Shown one piece after another: positions 16,395-24,949 of a stretch of 34,971 nt of DNA. The DNA comes from TWA4 sp051879195. Its GTDB lineage: Bacteria; Bacillota; Clostridia; Lachnospirales; Lachnospiraceae. The first letter of the stretch is position 1. The number at the start of each line of letters is the position of its first letter. The stretch lies in assembly GCA_051879195.1 (NCBI GenBank), contig JBJELO010000206.1:1-34971 (forward strand). Direction: 5' to 3'. Below the pieces are notes generated by a model that did no database searches, was not told where the DNA came from, and saw nothing but the letters and a program-made list of their open reading frames with translations. The translations under genes and the position numbers were made by a program.

Positions 16395-16937
16395 TTATAT
16401 TCCGATCTTACTGAAATCAATATACAGGTCTTTGAGAATACTGCATTTCACAGAATCAGAAAACGTATAATCTTCCACATCATTCGCTTCCAGATTCCAT
16501 ACAGTAATCCTGCTTTTTAATGGGTCGACAATCCAGTATTCCCGGACGTTCACAGCCTGGTATTTGAAAAGCTTAGTAGCGTAATCCATACGTTTACTGC
16601 CGGGTGATACGATTTCAATGATCCAGTCAGGAGCTCCATTGCAGCCTCTGTCATCCAGTTTGTCCGTATCACAGATCACGCTGATATCCGGTTCTACATA
16701 ATTCTTATCATCTTTGTTGAGAAATACAGCAAATGGGGCCGGATATACTTCGCAGATTCCCTTTTTGCTGTCAATATAATTTGCAATAGCCTGATTCAGT
16801 TTACTTAAAATTTTCTGGTGTACCGGGCTGGACGGGGCCATGTAATAAATCTGTCCGTCGATCAGCTCAGCTCTGTCGCCTTCCGGCAGATTGCAAATAT
16901 CTTCAATTGTGTAAAAATTGCTTAATGGTAATGCCAT
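16395..16937 (-). CDS. Uma2 family (DUF820) putative PD-(D/E)XK endonuclease
   Basis: A 180-residue protein of the Uma2/DUF820 family, which has a PD-(D/E)XK nuclease fold; the biological role of these proteins is unknown. Key visible segments: YTIEDICNLPEGDRAELIDG at the N-terminus, SSPVHQKILSKLNQAIANYI, then the core acidic residues in YVEPDISVI (E and D) and PDWIIEIVSPGSKRMDYATK (E then K). The frame extends to 17015, but an AAAGGAG site fits the ATG at 16937. It has its own promoter and stands alone on the minus strand between purB and purA. It may be mobile, since a fragment of a transporter gene lies beside it. Confidence 0.82.
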   Translation of the reverse strand: MALPLSNFYTIEDICNLPEGDRAELIDGQIYYMAPSSPVHQKILSKLNQAIANYIDSKKGICEVYPAPFAVFLNKDDKNYVEPDISVICDTDKLDDRGCNGAPDWIIEIVSPGSKRMDYATKLFKYQAVNVREYWIVDPLKSRITVWNLEANDVEDYTFSDSVKCSILKDLYIDFSKIGI

Positions 16938-17007
16938 GGTAAACTCCTTTCTGATAATTATGGGGCCGGATATTCGCAGCAGAAATTGAAATCCATATGC
17001 TTCTTTT

Positions 17008-17036
17008 ATTATCACATGTTATAGTTGAAACGTCAA
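17008..17036 (-). promoter_or_regulatory. Sigma-A promoter of the Uma2 gene
   Basis: TTGACG (17036-17031), 17-base spacer, GATAAT (17013-17008), about 70 bases before the ATG. The leader contains nothing I can name. Confidence 0.75.
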
Positions 17037-17061
17037 GAAAAAAATCTTCATGAGCATATAA

Positions 17062-17217
17062 GTACTGAAAGGTGATGTCCCCAGTCCGGTGGACCCGCCT
17101 GCGGGCTGCCGCTTCTGCAGCCGCTGTTCCAGACGGATGGACATCTGTTCGGTGGAGGAGCCGGTAATGAAAGAAATATCCCCGGGACATACGGTAGCGT
17201 GTCATTTATACCGATAA
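17062..17217 (+). pseudogene. C-terminal fragment of an oligopeptide ABC transporter ATPase (OppD/OppF/DppF type)
   Basis: The frame 17062-17217 encodes about 51 residues with the unmistakable end of oligopeptide/dipeptide transporter ATPases: LKGDVPSPVDPPAGCRFCSR, then RCSRRMDICSVEEPVMKEIS, then PGHTVACHLYR and a stop. In intact proteins this tail (GDVPSPxxPPxGCxFxxRCP, EEPxL, PGHxVACH) follows the nucleotide-binding domain. Here a stop codon lies just upstream and no Walker motifs exist nearby, so it is a remnant. The rest of the transporter is absent from the window. It sits between the Uma2 promoter and the purA promoter. Confidence 0.85.
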
Positions 17218-17347
17218 GAGATGTGCTGCAGTAGTTTTTCAGTGTGCGGATGCCGGTAAAATGCAGCAAACGCCTGTATATATAGTTTGATTTATCATGA
17301 TAAAGTGATGCATTGATAAAATGTTATGCGGAAATGCACCAAAATGA

Positions 17348-17376
17348 TTGATTTTACGGAAAGAATAGGATATACT
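17348..17376 (+). promoter_or_regulatory. Sigma-A promoter of purA
   Basis: TTGATT (17348-17353), 17-base spacer, TATACT (17371-17376). Transcription would start near 17383, giving a leader of about 94 bases. Confidence 0.8.
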
Positions 17377-17387
17377 GTAATTGTTTT

Positions 17388-17455
17388 GCTGTCCTTATTA
17401 TTCCGGGGACAGCATGGCAATTTATGCAGTTCATATTGGCAGGATATGTACTGCC
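17388..17455 (+). promoter_or_regulatory. Two hairpins in the purA leader
   Basis: GCTGTCC (17388-17394) pairs with GGACAGC (17407-17413), and GGCAG (17438-17442) pairs with CTGCC (17451-17455). The second ends 6 bases before the ribosome-binding site GGAGG (17462-17466). There is no terminator-like U-tract. They may tune translation, but I do not recognise a known riboswitch class. Confidence 0.45.
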
Positions 17456-17476
17456 GGATTTGGAGGTAATAATCAA

Positions 17477-18751
17477 ATGGTAAGAGCTATAGTAGGCGCT
17501 AACTGGGGCGATGAAGGAAAAGGCAAGATTACGGATATGCTGGCTCAGGAAGCCGACATCGTAATCCGTTTCCAGGGCGGCAGCAATGCAGGTCACACAA
17601 TCATCAATGATTACGGCAAATTTGCGCTGCATCTGCTTCCTTCAGGTGCATTTAATCCCAATACAACCTGTATCATCGGCAATGGCGTAGCGCTGAATAT
17701 TCCCAAACTTTTCGAAGAGATCAATGAAATTGTCAGCAAAGGAGTACCGAAGCCGAAGATTCTGGTATCCGACCGTGCCCAGATTCTGATGCCTTACCAT
17801 GTTCTTTTTGATACATGCGAGGAAGCCCGACTTGCAGGAAAGTCATTTGGTTCCACAAAGTCAGGCATCGCTCCGTTCTATTCTGACAAATATGCAAAGA
17901 TCGGTATTCAGGTCAATGAATTATTTGACGATGAGATTCTGCAGGAACGCGTGGAGAAGATCTGTGTTCTGAAGAACTGCATGCTGGAGAACCTGTATCA
18001 TCAGCCTCCGCTGGTACCGGAAGAACTGATGGAGACACTGCATCAGTACCGTGATATGGTAGCGCCTTACGTATGTGATGTATCCTTATACTTACATGAA
18101 GCGCTGAAGGAAGGCAGGAACATTCTGCTGGAGGGTCAGCTGGGCTCTCTGAAGGATCCCGATTTTGGCATCTATCCCATGGTAACTTCCTCACATACAC
18201 TGGCAGCTTACGGCGCACTGGGAGCAGGTATTCCGCCCTATGAGATCACCAACATCACAACCGTTGTAAAAGCATACTCATCCGCAGTAGGCGGTGGTGC
18301 TTTTGTCAGCGAGATTTTCGGTGAGGAAGCAGATGAACTGAGACGCCGCGGCGGTGATGGCGGTGAATTCGGTGCAACCACAGGACGCCCCAGAAGAATG
18401 GGCTGGTTCGACTGCGTGGCAAGCCGTTACGGATGCCGTGTGCAGGGAACTACAGAAGCAGTCCTGACTGTTCTCGATGTACTGGGATATCTGGATGAAA
18501 TTCCCGTATGCGTCGGTTACGAAATCGACGGCGAGGTGGTAAGAGATTTCCCTGCCACATCCCTTCTTGAAAAGGCAAAACCGGTACTGAAAGTACTGCC
18601 CGGCTGGAAGTGTGATATCAGAGGAATCAAAAAATACGAAGATCTTCCGGAAGCATGCCGCAATTACGTGGAATTCATCGAAAAGGAACTGGAAGTACCG
18701 ATTAAGATGGTTTCCAACGGACCGAGAAGAGACGAGATTATCTACAGATAA
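17477..18751 (+). CDS. purA: Adenylosuccinate synthetase
   Basis: A 424-residue PurA, which joins IMP and aspartate with GTP to make adenylosuccinate; PurB then gives AMP. The GTP-binding P-loop is GANWGDEGKGK at residues 6-16, with the catalytic Asp in WGDEGKGK and the His in GGSNAGHTI (about 40). Later motifs are GTTGRPRRMGWFD (about 300) and the nucleotide-binding VSNGPRRDEII at the end. The frame is open from 17381, but a GGAGG site and homology to the family N-terminus (MVRAIVGANWGDEG) fix the ATG at 17477. It is transcribed alone from its own promoter and followed by a strong hairpin terminator. Confidence 0.96.
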   Translation: MVRAIVGANWGDEGKGKITDMLAQEADIVIRFQGGSNAGHTIINDYGKFALHLLPSGAFNPNTTCIIGNGVALNIPKLFEEINEIVSKGVPKPKILVSDRAQILMPYHVLFDTCEEARLAGKSFGSTKSGIAPFYSDKYAKIGIQVNELFDDEILQERVEKICVLKNCMLENLYHQPPLVPEELMETLHQYRDMVAPYVCDVSLYLHEALKEGRNILLEGQLGSLKDPDFGIYPMVTSSHTLAAYGALGAGIPPYEITNITTVVKAYSSAVGGGAFVSEIFGEEADELRRRGGDGGEFGATTGRPRRMGWFDCVASRYGCRVQGTTEAVLTVLDVLGYLDEIPVCVGYEIDGEVVRDFPATSLLEKAKPVLKVLPGWKCDIRGIKKYEDLPEACRNYVEFIEKELEVPIKMVSNGPRRDEIIYR

Positions 18752-18801
18752 ATATTATTGATAAATCGAACAGATGAAAACGTGCGCTGCCAGACGCACG
18801 A

Positions 18802-18850
18802 CAGAAAGAGCCTGCTGTACAGACGTGGTCCATACAGCAGGCTCTTTCTG
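18802..18850. terminator. Terminator of purA, centre of a three-hairpin array
   Basis: CAGAAAGAGCCTGCTGTA (18802-18819) pairs with its exact complement at 18833-18850: 18 perfect pairs, 13-base loop, with a CTTTCT-type tract in the 3' arm. A smaller stem, CGTGCG with CGCACG, precedes it (18781-18800). A third, GAATCCGT with ACGGATTC, follows (18850-18884) and touches the stop codon of the marR gene on the other strand. Confidence 0.85.
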
Positions 18851-18882
18851 AATCCGTGAGCCATGGGCGGGCTCTGACGGAT

Positions 18883-19440
18883 TCAGTTGCTTTTCTCCCC
18901 GGTCTTTTTCTGTGCCTTTTTATATGCTGCGTATTTTTTCCTTTCTTCTTCCAGTACCTTTTCAAAATATTCATTTCTGAAATTAGTCACTTTAAAAAAA
19001 CCGTTGATTTCTTCGGCGGTGCAGAATTCCGAAGCTTTCAGAATATAATCATAAGTTGTCCGTCTGTCATAATCTGTATGTCTTTCATGAACATACAGAC
19101 CTTTGTCAGTCAAAAAGAGGTTTCGTTCCCGTTGATTCTCAGCATTTACCTCCTGTCTGATAAAACCGTCTTCTTCCAGATGGGAGAGTATGGATGAGAT
19201 GGTTCCCTTGGAACGGTATGTTTTCCGGCAGATGTCTTTTGCAGTAATTCCCGGGTTTCTGCAGATAAATCCCAGGATGTGAATTTCCACCTCACTCATG
19301 AAAAATCCGGGGCTGTATTCTCTGGGAATTGACTGGTAGGCCGTCATCAGAACCTGATGGCGGAAAACGATATCAACCTTCTCATCAAGATTGTCGTTGA
19401 TATCAGTGATATCAGTAATATCTTTGGCGGTAAAGTCCAT
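18883..19440 (-). CDS. MarR family transcriptional regulator
   Basis: A 185-residue winged-helix regulator. The DNA-binding part is at residues about 55-115: SEVEIHILGFICRNPGITAK, DICRKTYRSKGTISSILSHL (recognition helix) and LEEDGFIRQEVNAENQRERN, the last being the wing with a conserved acidic/Arg pattern, then LFLTDKGL. The ends are charged helices, usual for dimerisation. It is divergent from the metabolic cluster starting at 19735. The 294-base gap holds two similar palindromes, one overlapping the cluster's start of transcription, so it is probably the local repressor, with relief by an unknown ligand. Confidence 0.85.
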   Translation of the reverse strand: MDFTAKDITDITDINDNLDEKVDIVFRHQVLMTAYQSIPREYSPGFFMSEVEIHILGFICRNPGITAKDICRKTYRSKGTISSILSHLEEDGFIRQEVNAENQRERNLFLTDKGLYVHERHTDYDRRTTYDYILKASEFCTAEEINGFFKVTNFRNEYFEKVLEEERKKYAAYKKAQKKTGEKSN

Positions 19441-19478
19441 TTGAATCCCTCGCTAACTATGGAAATTGAAATAAGCTT

Positions 19479-19507
19479 ATTATACATGAAAAACAGTTTA
19501 AAGTAAA
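19479..19507 (-). promoter_or_regulatory. Candidate promoter of the marR gene
   Basis: TTTACT (19507-19502), 17-base spacer, TATAAT (19484-19479), about 39 bases before the ATG at 19440. Confidence 0.65.
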
Positions 19508-19572
19508 TTTGATGAAAGAAAAATATCTGTCTTGCAGAAGCAGTGAACAGCAGCAAAATCTAATTTGTTTAA

Positions 19573-19589
19573 AGTTTGAATACAAAACT
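19573..19589. promoter_or_regulatory. Operator-like palindrome 1 in the marR-patB gap
   Basis: AGTTTGAATACAAAACT: an imperfect copy of the second site at 19689, with AGTTTG and CAAAACT arms. It lies between the two divergent promoters, upstream of both. Confidence 0.5.
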
Positions 19590-19648
19590 AAAAACAGAAA
19601 TTGCATCGAATTTACAGCGGAAAATACATGAAAAAACATAAATTCACA

Positions 19649-19677
19649 TTGACAAAATTGATTATTAATGCTATTCT
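19649..19677 (+). promoter_or_regulatory. Sigma-A promoter of the metabolic cluster
   Basis: TTGACA (19649-19654), 17-base spacer, TATTCT (19672-19677). The predicted start of transcription is near 19684. Confidence 0.85.
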
Positions 19678-19688
19678 TAAGAAAATAA

Positions 19689-19705
19689 AGTTTGGAATCC
19701 AAACT
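19689..19705. promoter_or_regulatory. Operator-like palindrome 2, overlapping the start of the cluster transcript
   Basis: AGTTTGGAATCCAAACT is a perfect 8+1+8 palindrome lying about 5-21 bases after the predicted start of transcription. This is a position where a bound repressor would block RNA polymerase. The adjacent divergent MarR gene is the obvious candidate. Confidence 0.7.
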
Positions 19706-19734
19706 ATAGAACAAAATCAAAAAAAGGAGGAACA

Positions 19735-20937
19735 ATGAATTACACGAAAGCTTATTTTGACGAGTATCAGGAACGTCGGGGAAGCGGAAGTACGAAATGG
19801 GACGGCTGCAATGCAAAGTTTGGAATTGACAGCCGGCAGGAGATGATCCCCATGTGGATTGCGGATATGGATTTCAGGTCTCCCCGGGAAGTAATCGATG
19901 CAATTGTGGAACGTGCAGGCTTTGGCTCTTATGGGTACATACAGAGAGACGACAGCTTTTATGACGCAATTCTCAGCTGGGTGAAAAGAAGATATCGCTG
20001 GGAGATTTCCAGAGACTGGATTGTGTTTTCGCCGGGAGTGATTCCGGGATTCAATATCGCCATTCAGAGTCTGACAGAACCGGGAGACGGAATTATTGTG
20101 CAGACTCCGGTATATTATCCTTTTATGGAAGCAGCTGAGCGCAACGGCAGAACACTGGTAACCAATCCACTGATTGAAAAAGACGGAGAATGGTTCATTG
20201 ATTTTGAAGATCTGGAAGAGAAAGTGAAGCAGCCGCGCAATAAAATGCTGATTTTCTGCAGCCCCCACAATCCGGTAGGACGACTCTGGAAAAAAGAGGA
20301 GATCAGCAGACTTTCAAAATTATGTGCGGATCATCATGTGATTCTTATATCTGATGAAATTCATGCCGATCTTCTGATGAAAGGCGGAGAGTTCCATGCA
20401 GTTAATGAAGCTGCAGGTGAGTGGAAGAACAATACCATTACCTACTATGCGCCCAGCAAAACATTTAATCTGGCGGGGCTGCAGACTGCATTTGCTGTTA
20501 TACCGGATGAGAAGATGCGGGAGACCTACACAAAGGGACTGAATGCAAACCGCATTTTCAACATCAACTGGTTTGGTGCAGCTGCGCTGACAACAGCGTA
20601 TACGAAATGCGATGGTTATGTTGAGGCACTCTGCGACTATATCGATGCCAATATGGATTATATGAAGTCATTTCTGGATACCAGACTGCCCATGCTGAAG
20701 ATGAAAAAACCGGAGGCAACCTATATGGCGTGGGTGGATTTCAGAGGAACCGGGATGAGTACAGAAGAAATCGAACGATTCATTCTGGAAAAAGCGCACA
20801 TCGGCGTTGATCTTGGAAGCTGGTTCGGAGAAGGCGGAGAAGGCTATCTGCGATTCAATCTTGCCTGTCCCAGAGCAACTCTGGAAAAAGCACTGGATCA
20901 GCTGGAGAAGGCTTTTGAACTGCAGCAGCAAATCTAA
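19735..20937 (+). CDS. MalY/PatB family PLP-dependent C-S lyase or aminotransferase
   Basis: A 400-residue fold-type I PLP enzyme of the MalY/PatB group, whose members cleave cystathionine or cysteine conjugates (C-S beta-lyase) and sometimes have other transaminase-like activities. Landmarks: PMWIADMDFRSP near the N-terminus, FSPGVIPGFNIAIQSLTEPG, YYPF for cofactor stacking, CSPHNPVGRLW (about 178-188), SDEIHADLL, and the PLP lysine in YAPSKTFNLAGLQ (about residue 241). The Arg for the substrate carboxylate is in YLRFNLACPR near the C-terminus. A GGAGG site precedes the ATG. It is the first gene of the MarR-controlled cluster. A C-S lyase would release pyruvate and ammonia through an enamine, which fits a RidA gene further along. 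Confidence 0.87.
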   Translation: MNYTKAYFDEYQERRGSGSTKWDGCNAKFGIDSRQEMIPMWIADMDFRSPREVIDAIVERAGFGSYGYIQRDDSFYDAILSWVKRRYRWEISRDWIVFSPGVIPGFNIAIQSLTEPGDGIIVQTPVYYPFMEAAERNGRTLVTNPLIEKDGEWFIDFEDLEEKVKQPRNKMLIFCSPHNPVGRLWKKEEISRLSKLCADHHVILISDEIHADLLMKGGEFHAVNEAAGEWKNNTITYYAPSKTFNLAGLQTAFAVIPDEKMRETYTKGLNANRIFNINWFGAAALTTAYTKCDGYVEALCDYIDANMDYMKSFLDTRLPMLKMKKPEATYMAWVDFRGTGMSTEEIERFILEKAHIGVDLGSWFGEGGEGYLRFNLACPRATLEKALDQLEKAFELQQQI

Positions 20938-21062
20938 GCACAAAAGGAAGCAGCAAAGTGAAACATAAAAAGAAGACACAAAGCGGAACGTAAAAGAAAT
21001 ATTCAGAAGACAAAAGACGGAGAGTAAAAAGAAATACTTAAGAAAGCAAAGAGGAACCGATT

Positions 21063-22388
21063 ATGAATGAAAAAAGATATGAGAAGAATTATGGTGGAAA
21101 AGCACTGTTTCCCCTGCTGCTGTTTCTGGGGCTTTATGTAGGATGCGGCGCAGTATTTCTGGTACAGGGGGTTGAAAAACCTTTTAATATCATATCACGC
21201 TATGTAGCAATGATGGCAGGGATTCTGGCAGCATTGTTTTTCTATGCAAAAGATAAAACAATTGCCGAAAAAACGGAAATCTACTGCGAAAATGCCGGCC
21301 GTCCCGGTGTTATGCAGCTGGGTCTGATCGTTCTGATGGCTGGAGCATTTGCCAGCGGCGCAACGGCTGCCGGAGGAAAGGAATCAATTGTCAATCTGGG
21401 TGTTTCCCTGATTCCCAGTCATTTTCTGGTACCGGGTATCTTTATTATGTGTGCCATTATATCTACCTGCATCGGCACTTCCATGGGGACGCTGGCGGCG
21501 ATGGTACCTGTAGCCTTCGCTCTGGCAGAAGGAGCGGGCCTGAATCCGGCCATGTGTGGTGCAGCCTGCATCGGAGGCTCTTTTTTCGGAGACAACCTTT
21601 CCATGATATCAGATACAACGATTACGGCAACGAAAGGCGTGGGAGCCGAGATGAAGGATAAATTCCGGATGAATTTCCTGATCGCTTTGCCGGCGGCGGT
21701 TATTACGGTTATTCTGTATACCGTGCTGAGTATCAATGCAGGAAGTTCTGCTGTGACGCCCGGTGATTACAATATTCTGGCATGTATTCCCTATGTGGCG
21801 GTTCTGATACTGGCGGTAGCGGGTCTGGATGTTGTCCTTGTACTGGCAATCGGCCTGGGGCTGTCCGGTGTAATCGGGGTTCTGACCGGAGCCTGTACGA
21901 TTCTGGACTGGGTGCAGCAGGTTTCTGCCGGAATTGAAGGTATGTTCTGGCTGGCGGTATTTTCCATGCTGACTTCCGGTCTGGTGGGTCTGGTGCGCTA
22001 TTATGGAGGTATCGAGTGGCTGGTAGACAAGGTAACCAGATTCATTAAAGACAGAAAAAGCTGTGAGTATGTAATATGTACATTGACTCTTCTTATATCC
22101 AGTGTAATTCTCAATAACGTTATGGCAATTATGATTTCCGCGCCGATAGCAAAAGAGATGGGAGAGAAGTTTAAGATTGCACCGAAACGGCTGGCCAGTC
22201 TTCTGGATATCGGGGCATGTGTGGCAATCATGCTGGTACCTCATGGTACGGCCGGAATGATGGTACAGGAAGCAGCCAATGCCAATTATATGGAAATACT
22301 GCCGTATTTGTTCTACCCGTTCCTTCTTCTGATCTGTACGGCGATTACCATACAGCTTGGTCTTATGAAGGATAAATCGGAAGCATAA
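21063..22388 (+). CDS. NhaC family Na+/H+ antiporter-type transporter
   Basis: A 441-residue membrane protein with about 11 hydrophobic segments. Family features: ISTCIGTSMGTLAAMVPVAF (about 137-156), GGSFFGDNLSMISDTTITAT (about 178-197) with the conserved Asp and Ser/Thr cluster in the ion pathway, and a matching second half with ILNNVMAIMISAPIAKEMG. NhaC-type proteins exchange sodium for protons; some paralogues instead carry organic acids or amino acids, so the substrate here is uncertain. It lies 125 bases after the PLP enzyme gene. The gap is unusually rich in A and G on the plus strand and holds no gene or terminator that I can see. Confidence 0.85.
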   Translation: MNEKRYEKNYGGKALFPLLLFLGLYVGCGAVFLVQGVEKPFNIISRYVAMMAGILAALFFYAKDKTIAEKTEIYCENAGRPGVMQLGLIVLMAGAFASGATAAGGKESIVNLGVSLIPSHFLVPGIFIMCAIISTCIGTSMGTLAAMVPVAFALAEGAGLNPAMCGAACIGGSFFGDNLSMISDTTITATKGVGAEMKDKFRMNFLIALPAAVITVILYTVLSINAGSSAVTPGDYNILACIPYVAVLILAVAGLDVVLVLAIGLGLSGVIGVLTGACTILDWVQQVSAGIEGMFWLAVFSMLTSGLVGLVRYYGGIEWLVDKVTRFIKDRKSCEYVICTLTLLISSVILNNVMAIMISAPIAKEMGEKFKIAPKRLASLLDIGACVAIMLVPHGTAGMMVQEAANANYMEILPYLFYPFLLLICTAITIQLGLMKDKSEA

Positions 22389-22407
22389 CAGGAAAAGGAG
22401 GATGGAT

Positions 22408-23580
22408 ATGAAAATTACGAAAATTGATCTGCTTTTCAGCGACCCTGTTGAGGATGGATGGAGACCGTCATTCTGCAGAATTTATACGGATGAAGGTGTC
22501 TACGGTGACGGCGAAATTGCGTTAAGCTACGGTGATATTTCGCGCTCTGCCTATTGTATCCTTGTAGATCTTGCCGAACTGATCATAGGGATGAATCCCC
22601 TTGATCATGAGGTGATCTGGCAGAAGCTTTACCGTAAATGTTTCTTTGCATTAAACGGAGGCCCCATTGTATTTGGCGGAATCAGCGCACTGGATATGGC
22701 GCTGTGGGATATTAAGGGGAAAGTGTGCAATATGCCTCTTTACAGACTGCTTGGCGGCAAGCAGAGAGAGAGTCTGAGAGCTTATGCAAGCCAGCTTCAG
22801 AACGGATGGGGAGAAGAAAGAAAACCGGCGAGAACGCCTGAGGACTATGCAAAACAGGCACAGATTGCAGTAGAAAAAGGATTTGACGCAGTTAAGTTCA
22901 ATTTCCTCACTTTCAGGGAAGATGAAGGACGTTATCCGGCATCGGAACAGACTGCATTCCTCAGTCCGAAATATATGAGAGTGGCCGAGGAAAGGATTGC
23001 AGCAGTCAGAGAAGCAGTAGGTCCCGATGTGGACATTATTCTGGAAAATCACTGCTATACCGATGCGCAGTCTGCTTCGCAGTTCGGAAGGATGGCAGCA
23101 AAATACGGAATTCTTTACTTTGAAGAGCCGACAACTCCTCAGGAGGATGTCCTGAGCTTTGTGCACAGGGAAACAGGGCTTCCCATTGCCAGCGGCGAAA
23201 GAATATATTCCAGATGGCAGTTTAAACGTTTCTTTGATAAGGAAGCCATTCAGGTGATCCAGCCGGATATCGGAAACAGCGGCGGCATTACGGAAGTGAA
23301 AAAAATATGCGATATGGCGTATCTCTATGAAACGGGCGTTCAGATTCATGTGTGCGGAAGTCCTCTTGTGACGGCAGCTTCGCTTCATCTTGAGGCGGCT
23401 ATTCCCAACTTTGTTATTCATGAATACAATGTGAATACGGTGATGCCTCAGATGACAGGCCTGACAACACGGGATTACCAGCCGGTGAACGGTGCTTTTC
23501 AGGTGCCGGAGCTCCCTGGCATAGGAACCGAAATTGCTGAGAGAACATTTCACCGAAGCCATATAGAGACGGTGAAGTAG
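22408..23580 (+). CDS. Enolase superfamily enzyme (mandelate racemase/muconate lactonizing type)
   Basis: A 390-residue enzyme of the mandelate racemase/muconate lactonizing branch, most like sugar-acid dehydratases. The N-terminal capping domain includes YTDEGVYGDGEIALSY and ISALDMALWDIKGK. In the barrel, AVKFNFL carries the strand-2 Lys. Metal ligands are probably the Glu in DIILENHC (strand 3), Glu in YFEEPTTPQE (strand 4) and Glu in ASGERIYSRW (strand 5). The His in QIHVCGSPLVTAASLHLEAA is a likely catalytic acid/base. Two ATGs are possible; the one at 22408 sits 6 bases after GGAGG, the other directly abuts it. A GntP-type permease follows at once, which favours a sugar-acid or hydroxy-acid substrate, but the substrate cannot be read here. 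Confidence 0.87.
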   Translation: MKITKIDLLFSDPVEDGWRPSFCRIYTDEGVYGDGEIALSYGDISRSAYCILVDLAELIIGMNPLDHEVIWQKLYRKCFFALNGGPIVFGGISALDMALWDIKGKVCNMPLYRLLGGKQRESLRAYASQLQNGWGEERKPARTPEDYAKQAQIAVEKGFDAVKFNFLTFREDEGRYPASEQTAFLSPKYMRVAEERIAAVREAVGPDVDIILENHCYTDAQSASQFGRMAAKYGILYFEEPTTPQEDVLSFVHRETGLPIASGERIYSRWQFKRFFDKEAIQVIQPDIGNSGGITEVKKICDMAYLYETGVQIHVCGSPLVTAASLHLEAAIPNFVIHEYNVNTVMPQMTGLTTRDYQPVNGAFQVPELPGIGTEIAERTFHRSHIETVK

Positions 23581-23593
23581 GAAGGTGATGACA

Positions 23594-24883
23594 ATGAATC
23601 TTGCAGGTGTTTTGATTGCGGTTGTTCTTCTGATGGTGCTGATCTACAAAAAAGTCAGCCTGATTCCGGCGACTCTGGTCAGCGTACTGGTCCTTGCAGT
23701 TACGAATCATATAAGTTTCACTGAACTGGTAATGGATCATTATGCAGTTTCTCTTTCCGGATTTATTGCAAAATATTTTATGGTATTTGTGACAAATGCA
23801 CTGTTCGGTAAAATCATGGAAGAAACCCTGCTGGCGGCTTCTTTTTCAAAAATGATCGGGAAAGCTTTCGGTGACCGGAATGCTGTATACGGCGCGATGC
23901 TGGCAACGGCGCTGCTCTCCTTCGGAGGGGTCAGTGTATTTGTAATTGTATTTACGGTTTATCCGATCTTTCTGGCAACTTTTCAGAAAGCGGATCTGCC
24001 GCGAAAGCTGATTCCGGCCTGCATTATGTCAAGTTCCTGTACATTTCCCCTTTCCATGCTGCCGGGTGGTGCGCAGCTGAACAATATTATTCCTTCGCAG
24101 TATATAGGAACTTCCCCCATGGCAGCTTTCCCCATTGGCGTGATCTGCTCGGTTGTATGCATGGTTTTTCTGTATCTGTATTTTCGGTGTGAATTTGCAA
24201 AAGCAAGAAAAAGGGGAGAACATTTTGAAGCGGATGAGAAGATTCTGGAGAGAATATCCCGTTTTCAGCTGGATTCAGGAATCAGTCCCTGGCTTTCTGC
24301 GCTTCCGCTGGTACTGATCATCGTACTGATCAACGTTTTCGGAATGGATCTGTCCTATGCGGTTCTGTGTGCATCTGCTCTTGCCATGGTAATCGGAAGG
24401 AAAAATCTTCCCAATAAATTGAAGACCATCAATGAAGGGGTTAAAAATGTAGGAACTGCCATGGTGACAACTGCAGCCTCCGTTGGATTCGGCGGTGCCG
24501 TGCTTTCCTGTTCAGGTGCGGAAATTATACTGGAAGCAATTGCAGGACTGCCGTTGAATCCGGTCATTCTTCTGGGGATTGCATCTTCCTTTGCGGGACT
24601 TCTAACCGGCAATGGAGGCGGCGGATGTGATGTGGCAATGGATCTTTTATCGGGACAGTATCTGCAGATGGGTGTGAATCCGGAACTGCTGCACAGAGTT
24701 GTCGCGATCGCGACTGCAGGATTCAGCTGTCTTCCGCATAACGGTATGCTGATTACAATCATGGATACCTGCGGATTTACGGCAAAACAGGCATATAAAT
24801 ACATATTTATTTCTACCGTACTGAACGGGTTTGTATGTCTGGTACTGGCTGTCATGCTGGGATTTGTCTTATATCCGGTTTGA
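23594..24883 (+). CDS. GntP family permease
   Basis: A 429-residue membrane protein with about 12 hydrophobic segments, of the GntP family (proton symporters for gluconate and related hydroxy acids). Typical segments are ATALLSFGGVSVFVIVFTVY, MLPGGAQLNNIIPSQYIGTS and the Gly/Asn-rich LLTGNGGGGCDVAMDLLSGQ near residue 335, with GFSCLPHNGMLITIMD shortly after. Possible starts are GTG at 23585, ATG at 23588 and ATG at 23594; the spacing from AGGAAGG favours 23594. It lies 13 bases after the enolase-superfamily gene, so the two are probably translated from one message and the permease probably imports that enzyme's substrate. Confidence 0.85.
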   Translation: MNLAGVLIAVVLLMVLIYKKVSLIPATLVSVLVLAVTNHISFTELVMDHYAVSLSGFIAKYFMVFVTNALFGKIMEETLLAASFSKMIGKAFGDRNAVYGAMLATALLSFGGVSVFVIVFTVYPIFLATFQKADLPRKLIPACIMSSSCTFPLSMLPGGAQLNNIIPSQYIGTSPMAAFPIGVICSVVCMVFLYLYFRCEFAKARKRGEHFEADEKILERISRFQLDSGISPWLSALPLVLIIVLINVFGMDLSYAVLCASALAMVIGRKNLPNKLKTINEGVKNVGTAMVTTAASVGFGGAVLSCSGAEIILEAIAGLPLNPVILLGIASSFAGLLTGNGGGGCDVAMDLLSGQYLQMGVNPELLHRVVAIATAGFSCLPHNGMLITIMDTCGFTAKQAYKYIFISTVLNGFVCLVLAVMLGFVLYPV

Positions 24884-24949
24884 TAAAATATAAGAAAGCA
24901 GACAAAGCAGCAGAAAACAGTACAATGCAAAAAAGAAAGGATGAAAATC

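Noticed and set aside
16903..17269. Minus-strand ORFs across the transporter fragment
   Set aside because: They are Pro/Arg/Ser-rich shadows; the plus-strand frame has clear family motifs instead.
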